Shown one piece after another: positions 1-7,356 of a stretch of DNA of 64,000 nucleotides. Origin of the DNA: Arenicella chitinivorans (GTDB lineage Bacteria > Pseudomonadota > Gammaproteobacteria > Arenicellales > Arenicellaceae); contig NZ_BMXA01000008.1 of the NCBI RefSeq assembly GCF_014651515.1, positions 1-64,000 on the forward strand, written 5' to 3'. A program made the position numbers and the translations under genes. The notes beneath the pieces were generated by a model. It had not been told where the DNA came from. It saw only the letters and a program-made list of their open reading frames with translations, and did no database searches. Position 1 is the first letter of the stretch, and each line of letters starts with the position of its first letter.

Positions 1-70
1 GTCCTTTTCAGTTGGTCCTTTTCAGTTGGTCCTTTTCAGTTGGTCCTTTTCAGTTGGTCCTTTTCAGTTG
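1..70. repeat. Tandem repeat, five copies of a 14-bp unit
   Basis: Five perfect head-to-tail copies of GTCCTTTTCAGTTG start at the first base, so the array probably continues to the left of the window. It is followed at once by a degenerate copy (about 70-94) of the dispersed ATTCTGAGC repeat found at four other places in the first 7.2 kb. There are no unique spacers, so this is not a CRISPR array. Function unknown. Confidence 0.95.
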
Positions 71-565
71 ATTCTGAGCAACACGAAGCATCTCTAACAC
101 ACTACACGATGGCACCAGTACCGCGAGAACGGGAGGTCATCACCATCTTCCCGCCGGCGTCATTCTGAGCGAAGCGAAGAATCTATCTTGTCATCGCCCA
201 TAGTAAGCCGAGTAAGAACATCGTCAGATTCGATAAACCTTCCAATAGCTTATTGCTGACTCGAGGCGTTGAACTTCGCTACCTTGATACACCCCAGTCT
301 TTGTAAATGCAAAGCCCGAAGCCTATGCGCACATTAAAAACAGATGTCGGTCCAAATCAAAAAGGAGGAATAAATAGGCACCGGAAAAACTGTGTCAGCC
401 GTACAGCAATGTCATGGTCGCGCTCGAAGACCGATAGCCAATTCTTTTAGTTACCGAGATCTTACAATCCAATTAAAAAATGGTTATCCAAAGTAAGAAT
501 TCGGAAACCACCGCTAGGATATCCGAATCGCTAACACGGACACCACCTTTCAAAGGAGGGAATCG
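71..565. other. Intergenic region, no gene seen
   Basis: Apart from the repeats at its left end, this stretch shows no convincing coding frame on either strand and no RNA gene I recognise. A purine-rich AAAGGAGGAATAA at about 360-372 looks like a ribosome binding site but no open frame of useful length follows it. The last bases carry the leader and ribosome binding site of the gene at 566. Confidence 0.6.
158..183 (+). repeat. Dispersed 26-bp repeat, copy 1
   Basis: The sequence has the form CGTCATTCTGAGC followed by GAAGCGAAGAATC. Similar copies lie at 1258-1283 on the same strand and at 7134-7159 and 7190-7215 on the other strand. All four copies are intergenic. Short repeats of this kind are common in many bacterial genomes; their role is not established. 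Confidence 0.85.
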
Positions 566-1177
566 ATGAAAACCATCATCCTAGGACTAGTATTCTCACT
601 CACCTCAACTTCTGCCATGGCAGAGAGAAATTTTTCATTCGACATTCTCGCTGGCCAAGCCGAACAAGCGCTTGTCTCGCCAGTGGCGCCAGCTGCCTTT
701 AACATAAGCGGCGACGATCTGTCGTTCGGGCTCCGCGGAGGCTACAGGTTCAGCGATCACTTAGGTGCGGAGATCGCATATCATGACTACGGTGGTGCGG
801 TGCAGACCCGAGTAGATTCAGCGCTCTACGTTATTGATGATGAGAGTAATCTCACCGCAATCAATCTAGGCCTTGTCGGAATGTTCTCCATAGGAGACAG
901 GCTAAGCATCAATGCTAGAGCAGGCATTGCTGTTTGGGAGTTGGCACTTAGGCGTCGTGACACGGCGTTTCCTGGGCAAGTATTTAGAACAGGAACTGAC
1001 GGCGAGGATCCCTACGTGGGCATTGGTCTTGCATATAAGATATCTGAGCGACTTTCTATGGGTGTCGAGTACGCATGGACGGACGTAAATCACAAATTTA
1101 TATTCATGAGTGGCAACAGCATTGAAGGTACCAATGACCTGCGAAACCTGTCTTTCACAGTCGGTTCTCGGTTCTAG
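566..1177 (+). CDS. Outer-membrane beta-barrel protein, OmpA/OmpW-like
   Basis: A 203-residue exported protein with a cleavable signal peptide ending near ALA-type residues 17-19 (TSAMA), then alternating hydrophobic and polar strands rich in Gly and aromatics, as in the eight-stranded OmpA-like barrel family (FGLRGGYRFSDHLGAEIAY near residues 54-72). The last residue is Phe after Arg (VGSRF), the usual C-terminal signal for the BAM assembly machinery. A strong ribosome binding site (AAAGGAGGG) lies 7 bases before the ATG. It stands alone, followed by a 30-bp tandem repeat. There is no periplasmic OmpA domain, so it is a bare barrel; the ligand or role is unknown. Confidence 0.8.
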   Translation: MKTIILGLVFSLTSTSAMAERNFSFDILAGQAEQALVSPVAPAAFNISGDDLSFGLRGGYRFSDHLGAEIAYHDYGGAVQTRVDSALYVIDDESNLTAINLGLVGMFSIGDRLSINARAGIAVWELALRRRDTAFPGQVFRTGTDGEDPYVGIGLAYKISERLSMGVEYAWTDVNHKFIFMSGNSIEGTNDLRNLSFTVGSRF

Positions 1178-1187
1178 AGGTTAGATC

Positions 1188-1247
1188 GGTTAGATGGACA
1201 CTCATCCCAATCAAACAGGTTAGATGGACACCCATCCCAATCAAACA
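1188..1247. repeat. Tandem repeat, two copies of a 30-bp unit
   Basis: Two adjacent 30-bp copies beginning GGTTAGATGGACAC differ at a single base (CTCATCC versus CCCATCC). A preceding partial GGTTAGATC at about 1179-1187 suggests an earlier third copy. The core ATGGACACCCAT recurs once more in the intergenic region near 4168-4180. Confidence 0.85.
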
Positions 1248-1257
1248 AGCATACCAT

Positions 1258-1283
1258 CGTCATTCTGAGCGCAGCGAAGAATC
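1258..1283 (+). repeat. Dispersed 26-bp repeat, copy 2
   Basis: CGTCATTCTGAGC followed by GCAGCGAAGAATC, one base different from copy 1 at 158-183. It lies in the gap between the barrel gene and the acyltransferase gene. Confidence 0.85.
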
Positions 1284-1351
1284 CCCAGTATAGGAATTTA
1301 AGCTTCCTTCAGGGCTTACTTAGACTATGGGTCTCCACCTCGAAGTGCGCA

Positions 1352-3301
1352 TCAATTACTCGACAGCAAGTGTTGAAACCAATCAGTATCGTGGATGTCC
1401 TGCGCAAGGAATTTTGCGCCGTTTTCGCTTAAGTGGTTTTCGTCAAAAATAATGACGTACCCATCTTTAGTGAGTCTTTGACAACCATGTGTGTTGCAGA
1501 AGCGATCGAGTAAATCGAAATAGATGTAGTCGTCCGCCAGCTCTTTTAGTTGCGTGTTGATTTCGACTGTTTTTGGGTGCGGCGGTGTTCTCAACTCATG
1601 CGACTGAGGAGAAAAAGCGTGGCGGCTAACGAACTGTATGCCATTGTTTATCTGCACCTTGGACCCAAGCACCATCACCTTCGCTTTGGTCAGGCTTTTG
1701 AGGTGCGCGACTGTTTTGGGTATCGCGTTAACTTGATTTAAGTGCCACAGGTGACTGGCTAACACGATGCTGTCAGCGGCTTTAAACAAGTGTAGTTGCT
1801 CAAGAACCCTCGCGTGCTCGCGTTCACAGCGTGTGGCGGCGCCGCCATAAAGTCGTTGATACTGATTGCTCGAGAACCCAAACAGACTCTTGCAGTTGTC
1901 CCCAATTATCACGGCGGCGATGTCTAATTGATGGTCAGCGTCGGCGGCAATTAACACGTTGACTAAATCGGCCGCCATACTGTCACCGATAATCAGAACT
2001 TTGTTGCGATTATCGTTTTTAAAGCCATTCTCAAGACGCTTAATGTTGGCCCAAAAGAAGTCGGTGTAGTCGCCTTTTTGGTAGCTAAGCTGTGCGACAA
2101 CGTCGGCCGGGTGGCGCCACAACCAGCCTTTCGACGTCACCGCGTTTAGACTGATTGCAACAGTGAGTAACGCGGCGAGTGTGGAGGCCAGTAGAAAAGG
2201 TCGGTTTGGTGATGAGTTGGAGTTGGTAGCACCAACTTTTATTTTCCTAAATGGTTGTTCAATGTACCGAACCATCAGATAGGCAAGCAGCACTGAGACG
2301 ACGATCAACATGGCCGTATCCAATAGTGTGAGGTCGCGCGCAATCCAATAGGTGTAAAACACAATCATCGGCCAATGAATTAGATACAGCGAATAGCTTA
2401 TTAAGCCCAGGCCTACCATGCCCCGATTAGACACAATCCAACTTAATCGATGCTTAGCGCCGCTGTAGATCATGAGCGCCGCGCCCAAGGTTGGTATCAA
2501 CGCAGTCACGGACGGGAAAATCATTTTGCTGTTGAGCAGAAGAAACGAGCTCAATACCATGACGAGACCGATGGCAAAAAGACCCTCGGCGACAATCCGG
2601 CGTTGCGGGCCCCTGGTCCAAACCAGTAACGCCCCAATCACAAACTCAAATACGCGAAACGGCAGCCAGTAAAACGCAGTGGCGGCGGCACTGAGCGTCG
2701 TCTCACTGTCGGTCGAAGTCAACCATGCTAGCAGCCCGCTGTTGTCACTGAATAGTGCGATGTTCAACAGCAGACTTGCTACCCCCAACAGCAATACAAC
2801 GATGGGTATGAATGACTTTCGTTTAATCGCAAATAGGCCGGTCAAGAGCGCCGGCCAAATTAAATAAAACTGCTCCTCGACTGACAAAGACCAAGTGTGC
2901 AACAGCGGCTTGAATGCGACGTCGGCGTCAAAGTAATCGCTGAGGTTCCAAAAGAAAATATTACTGACACTGAAAATTGCCGCGACTAAAGACTGCGCAA
3001 ACTCAATAAGGTGCGTTGGCGAAAACAGCCAATACGCAAAGACCATGCAAAACAGAAAGGTGGCTAACAATGCGGGTAGCAGTCTGCGGATGCGGCGAAC
3101 GTAAAAGTGCTTAAAACTAAACCTACCAGTCTCTATCAATTCCGAATGAATGAGTTTGGTGATCAAGTAGCCGCTGATGACAAAGAAAATATCAACGCCA
3201 ACAAAGCCACCTGGCAACCACGTTTCTTGCAAGTGGTAGAGCACCACACTCGCCACCGCGATGGCGCGTAATCCGTCTATATCTGGGCGGTATGTGAGCA
3301 T
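1352..3301 (-). CDS. Acyltransferase 3 / SGNH fusion (OafA-like O-acetyltransferase)
   Basis: A 649-residue inner-membrane protein. Residues 1-355 form the acyltransferase-3 membrane domain: the start YRPDIDGLRAIAV, the putative catalytic His23 in VLYH, RRIRRLLPA at 69-77 and LHTWSLSVEEQFYLIWP at 134-150 are hallmark motifs. Around ten membrane segments follow one another up to about 395. The C-terminal part is an SGNH hydrolase domain: GDS at 439-441 carries the nucleophile and ENHLS near 630 supplies the catalytic His. Such proteins move acetyl groups across the membrane onto O-antigen, exopolysaccharide or peptidoglycan. No polysaccharide cluster surrounds it, so the acceptor cannot be inferred. 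Confidence 0.9.
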   Translation of the reverse strand: MLTYRPDIDGLRAIAVASVVLYHLQETWLPGGFVGVDIFFVISGYLITKLIHSELIETGRFSFKHFYVRRIRRLLPALLATFLFCMVFAYWLFSPTHLIEFAQSLVAAIFSVSNIFFWNLSDYFDADVAFKPLLHTWSLSVEEQFYLIWPALLTGLFAIKRKSFIPIVVLLLGVASLLLNIALFSDNSGLLAWLTSTDSETTLSAAATAFYWLPFRVFEFVIGALLVWTRGPQRRIVAEGLFAIGLVMVLSSFLLLNSKMIFPSVTALIPTLGAALMIYSGAKHRLSWIVSNRGMVGLGLISYSLYLIHWPMIVFYTYWIARDLTLLDTAMLIVVSVLLAYLMVRYIEQPFRKIKVGATNSNSSPNRPFLLASTLAALLTVAISLNAVTSKGWLWRHPADVVAQLSYQKGDYTDFFWANIKRLENGFKNDNRNKVLIIGDSMAADLVNVLIAADADHQLDIAAVIIGDNCKSLFGFSSNQYQRLYGGAATRCEREHARVLEQLHLFKAADSIVLASHLWHLNQVNAIPKTVAHLKSLTKAKVMVLGSKVQINNGIQFVSRHAFSPQSHELRTPPHPKTVEINTQLKELADDYIYFDLLDRFCNTHGCQRLTKDGYVIIFDENHLSENGAKFLAQDIHDTDWFQHLLSSN

Positions 3302-3517
3302 TGTTAAAACGAAAAGCTGGAGGTGGGCTTAGGAGTGAAACGACTCGGGCAAGAATAGCTTAAAACAGTGATCTAAACTGAGTTGTTTGGGTTTTGTTGT
3401 AGGCGTCGAAGCAGTTTAGCGAAGAATCTGCAACCAAATTCACTTACAGGCTATTGACAGTTTTGCCTAAATGCCGAGTAAGCGGCTTAGCAGACCTTGA
3501 GGCTGGTTAACTTTTGA

Positions 3518-3850
3518 TCAGGCAAATATCCGCGACATGAGAAAGTACACTAGGCGAAAGTATGCAGCACAACAGCAAAGAGATAATGCGGCCAAGGCAC
3601 ACGCACGAGGTCTTAACTGAGTTACCGCTCCATACAGAAGAACCAAAGTACCGAATAGCAACCCACCATGACTCAATACCAAGAACGAAATAGAAAATGC
3701 CTTGAAGCCTGCTACGCTGCTAATGAATCCCTCAATTTTCGGGATTTCCATGTATTTGATTAGTACAATGCATAGCATTATTAACTGCATTGAAATTGAC
3801 CACGCGCTCAGTGCACATAGTCCTATTATTTCGACCTTACTCGACTTCAT
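3518..3850 (-). CDS. Small hypothetical membrane protein
   Basis: A 110-residue protein with about three hydrophobic segments (residues 8-31, 46-75 and 85-105) and a Cys-rich third segment (SLCCCAAYF). I recognise no family. The ATG at 3850 has only a weak GGTAAGG-like ribosome binding site well upstream. The reading frame is open and the composition is that of a membrane protein, but the frame could be fortuitous. Confidence 0.45.
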   Translation of the reverse strand: MKSSKVEIIGLCALSAWSISMQLIMLCIVLIKYMEIPKIEGFISSVAGFKAFSISFLVLSHGGLLFGTLVLLYGAVTQLRPRACALAALSLCCCAAYFRLVYFLMSRIFA

Positions 3851-4269
3851 GCGACGGAAACTCAGACCTTACCAAACTCAGAGATGAAACTTGAAACTTA
3901 GACATATATGGATACCTCCCTACTGTCAAGCCAAGCAGCGGCCTGACTCTCACTCAGTGAGCCGTTAGCTTGGATTAATCACGGATTGCCGACGACCAGG
4001 GGTCGAGTTGCGCTGACATATGTACGGTTTCTAACTGCTCGCGTTTGTTCGAGCGAACCTTGATGATGATCCGCACCTGAGCGGTCTAAACACCCACACA
4101 GCGTCGTGCGCCTTGTCCATCACAGACTCAGCTCAGGCGGGACTAACTCTTAACTCATCGTTATTAGAAATGGACACCCATTCAATTCGGTACTGACAAA
4201 GCTTAGTATACGAGCTGTGATAGGAAACCGCTCTTTCGAAAGTAGCTGTCCAGGTTTACACGAGAATAT
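3851..4269. other. Intergenic region, no gene seen
   Basis: No convincing frame on either strand. A short perfect dyad CTCACTCAGTGAG lies near 3949-3961, and an ATGGACACCCAT echo of the tandem repeat at 1188 lies near 4168. GTTA-type motifs occur (for example near 3963 and 4161), but none has the paired partner needed to call an integron recombination site. Confidence 0.5.
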
Positions 4270-4758
4270 TCATAGAGCACCACATTTTGCGGCACTCATT
4301 TCTTTAAAGGGTTTGTTGTCCTTTAGACTGGCAAAACCACCCATCATTGGACAGACAAAACCCTTGTCATCATTTGGATCAATACCCTCAAGGTAATAGG
4401 AAACGGATACGACCCATCTTTCTAATTCTTTAAGTTCCCCAGTCACACTCGTCACTTGGTATTTATTGTGCGAATTAGTGCTCAGCTCCATTGAAATATT
4501 TTCTTCCTCTTTACCCATGTTGCGAATCAGGGACATATCTTGGAATCTGAAGCCTTCATAATCAGTAGGAGTGAAAATTTTGAAAATATACTGCCCTTTT
4601 TCTGGCCTATACGGAATTGCAAAAATTTCGATCTCTGCGTTTACATTCTTTTCTTGTACACAATCAAGCCCGTAGCCAGGGCTTGGTAGTGCTAACAGTA
4701 AAGAAATAAGGCCGGCTTTTAAACTAGGATTCATTTTGAGAGTTGAGTGGATGTCCAT
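4270..4758 (-). CDS. Hypothetical exported protein
   Basis: A 162-residue protein with an N-terminal hydrophobic stretch (GLISLLLALPSPGYG) that reads as a signal peptide, giving a mature protein starting near LDCVQEK. Four Cys, counting one at the extreme C-terminus (AKCGAL), could form disulfides in the periplasm. An internal ATG at residue 9 (4734) is an alternative start and gives a more typical signal peptide. I do not recognise the family. It follows the SEFIR gene on the same strand, about 60 bases downstream, and shares its lower GC, so it may belong to the same acquired block. Confidence 0.6.
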   Translation of the reverse strand: MDIHSTLKMNPSLKAGLISLLLALPSPGYGLDCVQEKNVNAEIEIFAIPYRPEKGQYIFKIFTPTDYEGFRFQDMSLIRNMGKEEENISMELSTNSHNKYQVTSVTGELKELERWVVSVSYYLEGIDPNDDKGFVCPMMGGFASLKDNKPFKEMSAAKCGAL

Positions 4759-4819
4759 TGATTACTTCGAATCTGCAATTTTCGAGCTTAGCGTAAAACA
4801 AGTTCAACAATATGAGCTG

Positions 4820-6256
4820 TTATGCCTTTGTTGCCAGATGCTCAAAACCTAGCAAGGCTGAAGGACTAAAAGAATCAAAATCCCACCTAGGCAATGCTTG
4901 CCAATTTTCACTATATAGGGTTAGTAGTTCTTTTAGACCATCGGGGTCTTGTATATTGAGCAAGCATTTAACTTTGTCGAAGTAGTCTCTTGATATAGAG
5001 CGCGCAAAAACTTCGAAAGCACCATGATGTCTGCCCGCGTATAGCAGTGTTTCAGGCCACCAACGGTCATAAGGGTTTTCTTTATCAATTTCTGCTCTCA
5101 TAAATAGAATAAAATCGGCCTGCATCAAATAACGAAAATCAATGCCAGATGTTTTTGAGCGCTGTTCGAGCAGGTCAGCTCTCAATGATAACCTACCAAG
5201 CTCTAACCTTTGGTTTCGACGATCCAAGCATTCCATGTATACACGAAACGCAGTAAAACTAACCATCACATCACGCCCGTACTCTGAATTACCTGATACG
5301 TAATATTGCCGGCCTACGAGTACATTTGCCTGCTCGTATCTTTCTGACTTAACTAAAATCGCGACCGCATATAGAAATAGCTCATGCACAATAAATTTGT
5401 AGTTATCGAAATCCCATTTTCCGCACCTGGTTATATGTTCAGGCCTATGCATATATGGGATCAGGGTTTCAAAAAAGCGATGTAGCTTTGACAGATTTTC
5501 ATCGCTCGGTGCGTACTGAGAAATCGTAATAAACAACTGAATTGCCTCATTCCTATTTGGGATGAATTGTTCGATATTTTCTATAACTGCATCATCCGTT
5601 TCCCCTTCAACTTCTGATAGTCGAAATTTTTCAAGATTGGACGAAAAAAGCTCCAAATACTCATCTAGTGCTCCGGAAGAAAATGCTTTGTTCTCTTTTA
5701 GAGCGGAGATTACTCTTTTATGAGATGCTGAAGTCCCTAGAGAAATGTGGCCGGACTCATCTAAAAAAGCTGGACGCTTGCCTACTTCAGGCTTTACATA
5801 CAACGGCTTGTTGTAAGTCCAGCGCAATAACGTCTCGAAGTTTTCCGCATAACGTTCGGATTCACTTAAATCGATGTATATTCGAGATTTATAGTAGGTA
5901 GGCAAACATGGCTTTCCTTCATCGTCTTTCTCAGCAACTACGGCAACAAATTTATCTTGCTCTTGATTGTCATATACTTCTTTGGAGATTATTTGCGTTT
6001 CAGTGCCGACGCCTCCATTTCGACCATCCGCTTTGGCAGCGTACAATTTGTCTGTCACAATTATGACCTTAGAAATCTCGGGGTCTGTAACCATTTTTTC
6101 CATAAATGCTACAGAGTCATGCCCTTCCTTCAAGTCCCACTTGTCGAGAATCACATCGATTCCAGACTCTCTTAACTCAGTTGCCAAATCTAATACCCAC
6201 TGCTCATGAGACGGGCTTGACCAACTATAAGAAATAAATAACTTCGGTGCTTCCAT
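4820..6256 (-). CDS. SEFIR-domain protein, candidate phage-defence effector
   Basis: A 478-residue protein. Residues 1-150 match the SEFIR (TIR-like) domain: LFISYSWSSPSHEQWVLDLA at 6-25, then GIDVILDKWDLKEGHD, FMEKMV, VIIVTDKLY and the GGVGTE loop near 97-102. The remaining 330 residues are helical and unrecognised, with no NTPase motif seen. SEFIR proteins are known as single-gene bacterial defence systems causing NAD-depletion-type abortive infection; that role here is inferred. A GAGGAG ribosome binding site lies 12 bases before the ATG, just inside the preceding attC-like site. The stop codon TAA lies in GCATAAC, the position seen in integron gene cassettes. Base composition is visibly more AT-rich than the flanks. 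Confidence 0.85.
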   Translation of the reverse strand: MEAPKLFISYSWSSPSHEQWVLDLATELRESGIDVILDKWDLKEGHDSVAFMEKMVTDPEISKVIIVTDKLYAAKADGRNGGVGTETQIISKEVYDNQEQDKFVAVVAEKDDEGKPCLPTYYKSRIYIDLSESERYAENFETLLRWTYNKPLYVKPEVGKRPAFLDESGHISLGTSASHKRVISALKENKAFSSGALDEYLELFSSNLEKFRLSEVEGETDDAVIENIEQFIPNRNEAIQLFITISQYAPSDENLSKLHRFFETLIPYMHRPEHITRCGKWDFDNYKFIVHELFLYAVAILVKSERYEQANVLVGRQYYVSGNSEYGRDVMVSFTAFRVYMECLDRRNQRLELGRLSLRADLLEQRSKTSGIDFRYLMQADFILFMRAEIDKENPYDRWWPETLLYAGRHHGAFEVFARSISRDYFDKVKCLLNIQDPDGLKELLTLYSENWQALPRWDFDSFSPSALLGFEHLATKA

Positions 6257-6277
6257 ACTGGGTAAAAACTCCTCTAG

Positions 6278-6376
6278 GTATAACGCAAAGTCAAGGTGTA
6301 GACGGCGCGAAGCGGATCGTGTCCGGCGGAGGGCACATGTTTTTGCGCCCAGAGTATATTGGGCGCTTCGTTAGGC
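6278..6376 (-). other. attC-like integron recombination site
   Basis: Read on the minus strand this 99-bp stretch begins with GCCTAAC and ends with GTTATAC, the R''-type and R'-type core boxes expected of an attC site (five of seven positions complementary). GTTATAC departs by one base from the GTTRRRY consensus. The inside can fold: GCGCCCA and TGGGCGC pair at 6345-6366, and GAAGCG near the left box can pair with CGCTTC nearer the right box. The TAA stop of the HEPN gene is embedded in GCCTAAC, and the SEFIR gene begins 22 bases beyond the other box, exactly the layout of adjacent gene cassettes. No integrase is present in the window. Confidence 0.5.
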
Positions 6377-6865
6377 ATTTGCGATATGAATTAAATAGCA
6401 TTTCGCACTATCCTTAGATTTATGTACAAAATCATTGGAGACAGTGATTAATGAGCCGAACAAACCTACCCCCTTAATTGAACTGATTTTGTCGTCATTT
6501 GTATGCGCTCCACCATGAACGATTATATTACGGACCTTTCTAAGATTTTGTAGGTCGCAATAAGCATTGTGAACAGGAGCGATATCGATGTTGCTTACTT
6601 TACATAGATATTTGTTGTAGGCAGATAGATCGTTGTCGCTACGAATGTCCTTATGCGATAGAGATAGCTGGAATTTATTTTGGTGATAATTACACAGCTC
6701 GCGCAGCCAAAATTCCAAGCACCCGTATAAGTCGGTAATCATGGTAAAGCGTGCACTAGCATTCAAATAGCTCCATTCTGGCTCAGATTCAATCGCATCT
6801 GAAACGAGCTTGAAGAATTTATCGAGCTCTGAAAAATCGTGTTCTATTCGCTGAGAGAGTTCCAA
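6371..6865 (-). CDS. HEPN-domain protein, candidate RNase effector
   Basis: A 164-residue all-helical protein. RNIIVH at residues 112-117 matches the RNxxxH motif of HEPN ribonucleases, inside LRKVRNIIVHGGA, and the preceding helices (FTMITDLYGCLEFWLREL at 40-57) fit the family. HEPN proteins are typical toxins and defence effectors that cut RNA; function here is inferred from the motif only. In-frame TAG and TAA lie just upstream, so the TTG at 6865 is the only reasonable start. Its stop lies inside the attC-like site, and the SEFIR gene follows 114 bases downstream. A GTTATGG box at 6938-6944 could be the upstream cassette boundary. Confidence 0.7.
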   Translation of the reverse strand: MELSQRIEHDFSELDKFFKLVSDAIESEPEWSYLNASARFTMITDLYGCLEFWLRELCNYHQNKFQLSLSHKDIRSDNDLSAYNKYLCKVSNIDIAPVHNAYCDLQNLRKVRNIIVHGGAHTNDDKISSIKGVGLFGSLITVSNDFVHKSKDSAKCYLIHIANA

Positions 6866-7133
6866 CTTCTTTTGGTGCTGATCAGCTTACTATCGAGCGC
6901 GCCTGAATCCGCCCAAATTGATATTTGGAGATACTCCCATAACGCTCGGCTTTACCCCTACTTTTCTTCATTCCCTCGCTCTCCCTTGGTGTGATAGTGC
7001 GCGTGCACGCTATTAATCCTAGCAGTGCGTAATAACATTCTCAATGGAATATCTTAGGCTTTGTTTTTTTTGCTTTGTTTATTATTAGGAATCGCACAGT
7101 TTGGGTGTGTTTGGGCAGACAGTGATTTATGGA

Positions 7134-7159
7134 GATTCTTCGCGTTGCTCAGAATGACG
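7134..7159 (-). repeat. Dispersed 26-bp repeat, copy 3
   Basis: On the plus strand it reads GATTCTTCGCGTTGCTCAG then AATGACG; its complement is CGTCATTCTGAGC followed by AACGCGAAGAATC. It is identical to copy 4, which lies 30 bases further on in the same orientation. Confidence 0.85.
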
Positions 7160-7189
7160 GTGGCGGGCTCGGTTAGAGGGACTTATGGG

Positions 7190-7215
7190 GATTCTTCGCG
7201 TTGCTCAGAATGACG
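7190..7215 (-). repeat. Dispersed 26-bp repeat, copy 4
   Basis: Identical to copy 3 over its 26 bases. With copies 3 and 4 inverted relative to copies 1 and 2, the lower-GC genes between 1.3 and 7.1 kb are bracketed by inverted copies of the same repeat. Confidence 0.85.
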
Positions 7216-7304
7216 GTGAGGGGCTTGCTTTGATATGAAGGACGCGATGCTAGCTTGTGAAACGCGGTTACTGTGGAACGTGTTTTACAGTGCATAAATG
7301 ACAT

Positions 7305-7337
7305 GAAAAAGCCCCCGAGTTTCGGAGGCTTTTTTTG
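7305..7337. terminator. Bidirectional rho-independent terminator
   Basis: AAAAAGCCCCCGA, a three-base loop and TCGGAGGCTTTTTTT form a GC-rich stem with one mismatch, with a run of T on the plus strand and a run of A (T on the minus strand) on the other side. It lies 20 bases after the stop codon of the minus-strand peptidase gene and would end its transcript. Confidence 0.9.
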
Positions 7338-7356
7338 TTTACGTCTTGAGGTGAGC

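Larger units (their letters stand above)
6866..7304. other. Intergenic region with repeats, no gene seen
   Basis: The stretch carries a possible cassette-boundary box (minus-strand GTTATGG at 6938-6944), an A+T-rich section near 7065-7090 and two inverted-orientation copies of the dispersed 26-bp repeat. No coding frame is convincing. It separates the lower-GC cassette-like block from the housekeeping genes to the right. Confidence 0.5.

Noticed and set aside
1-70. Possible CRISPR array
   Set aside because: The units abut with no unique spacers and no cas gene is in the window.
3940-4180. Further attC sites in the gap at 3.9-4.2 kb
   Set aside because: GTTA-type boxes occur but none has a complementary partner at the right distance.
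6345-6366. Rho-independent terminator after the HEPN gene
   Set aside because: The GCGCCCA/TGGGCGC hairpin is followed by A on the minus strand and TTCG on the plus strand, not by a T-run, and fits better as part of an attC-like fold.
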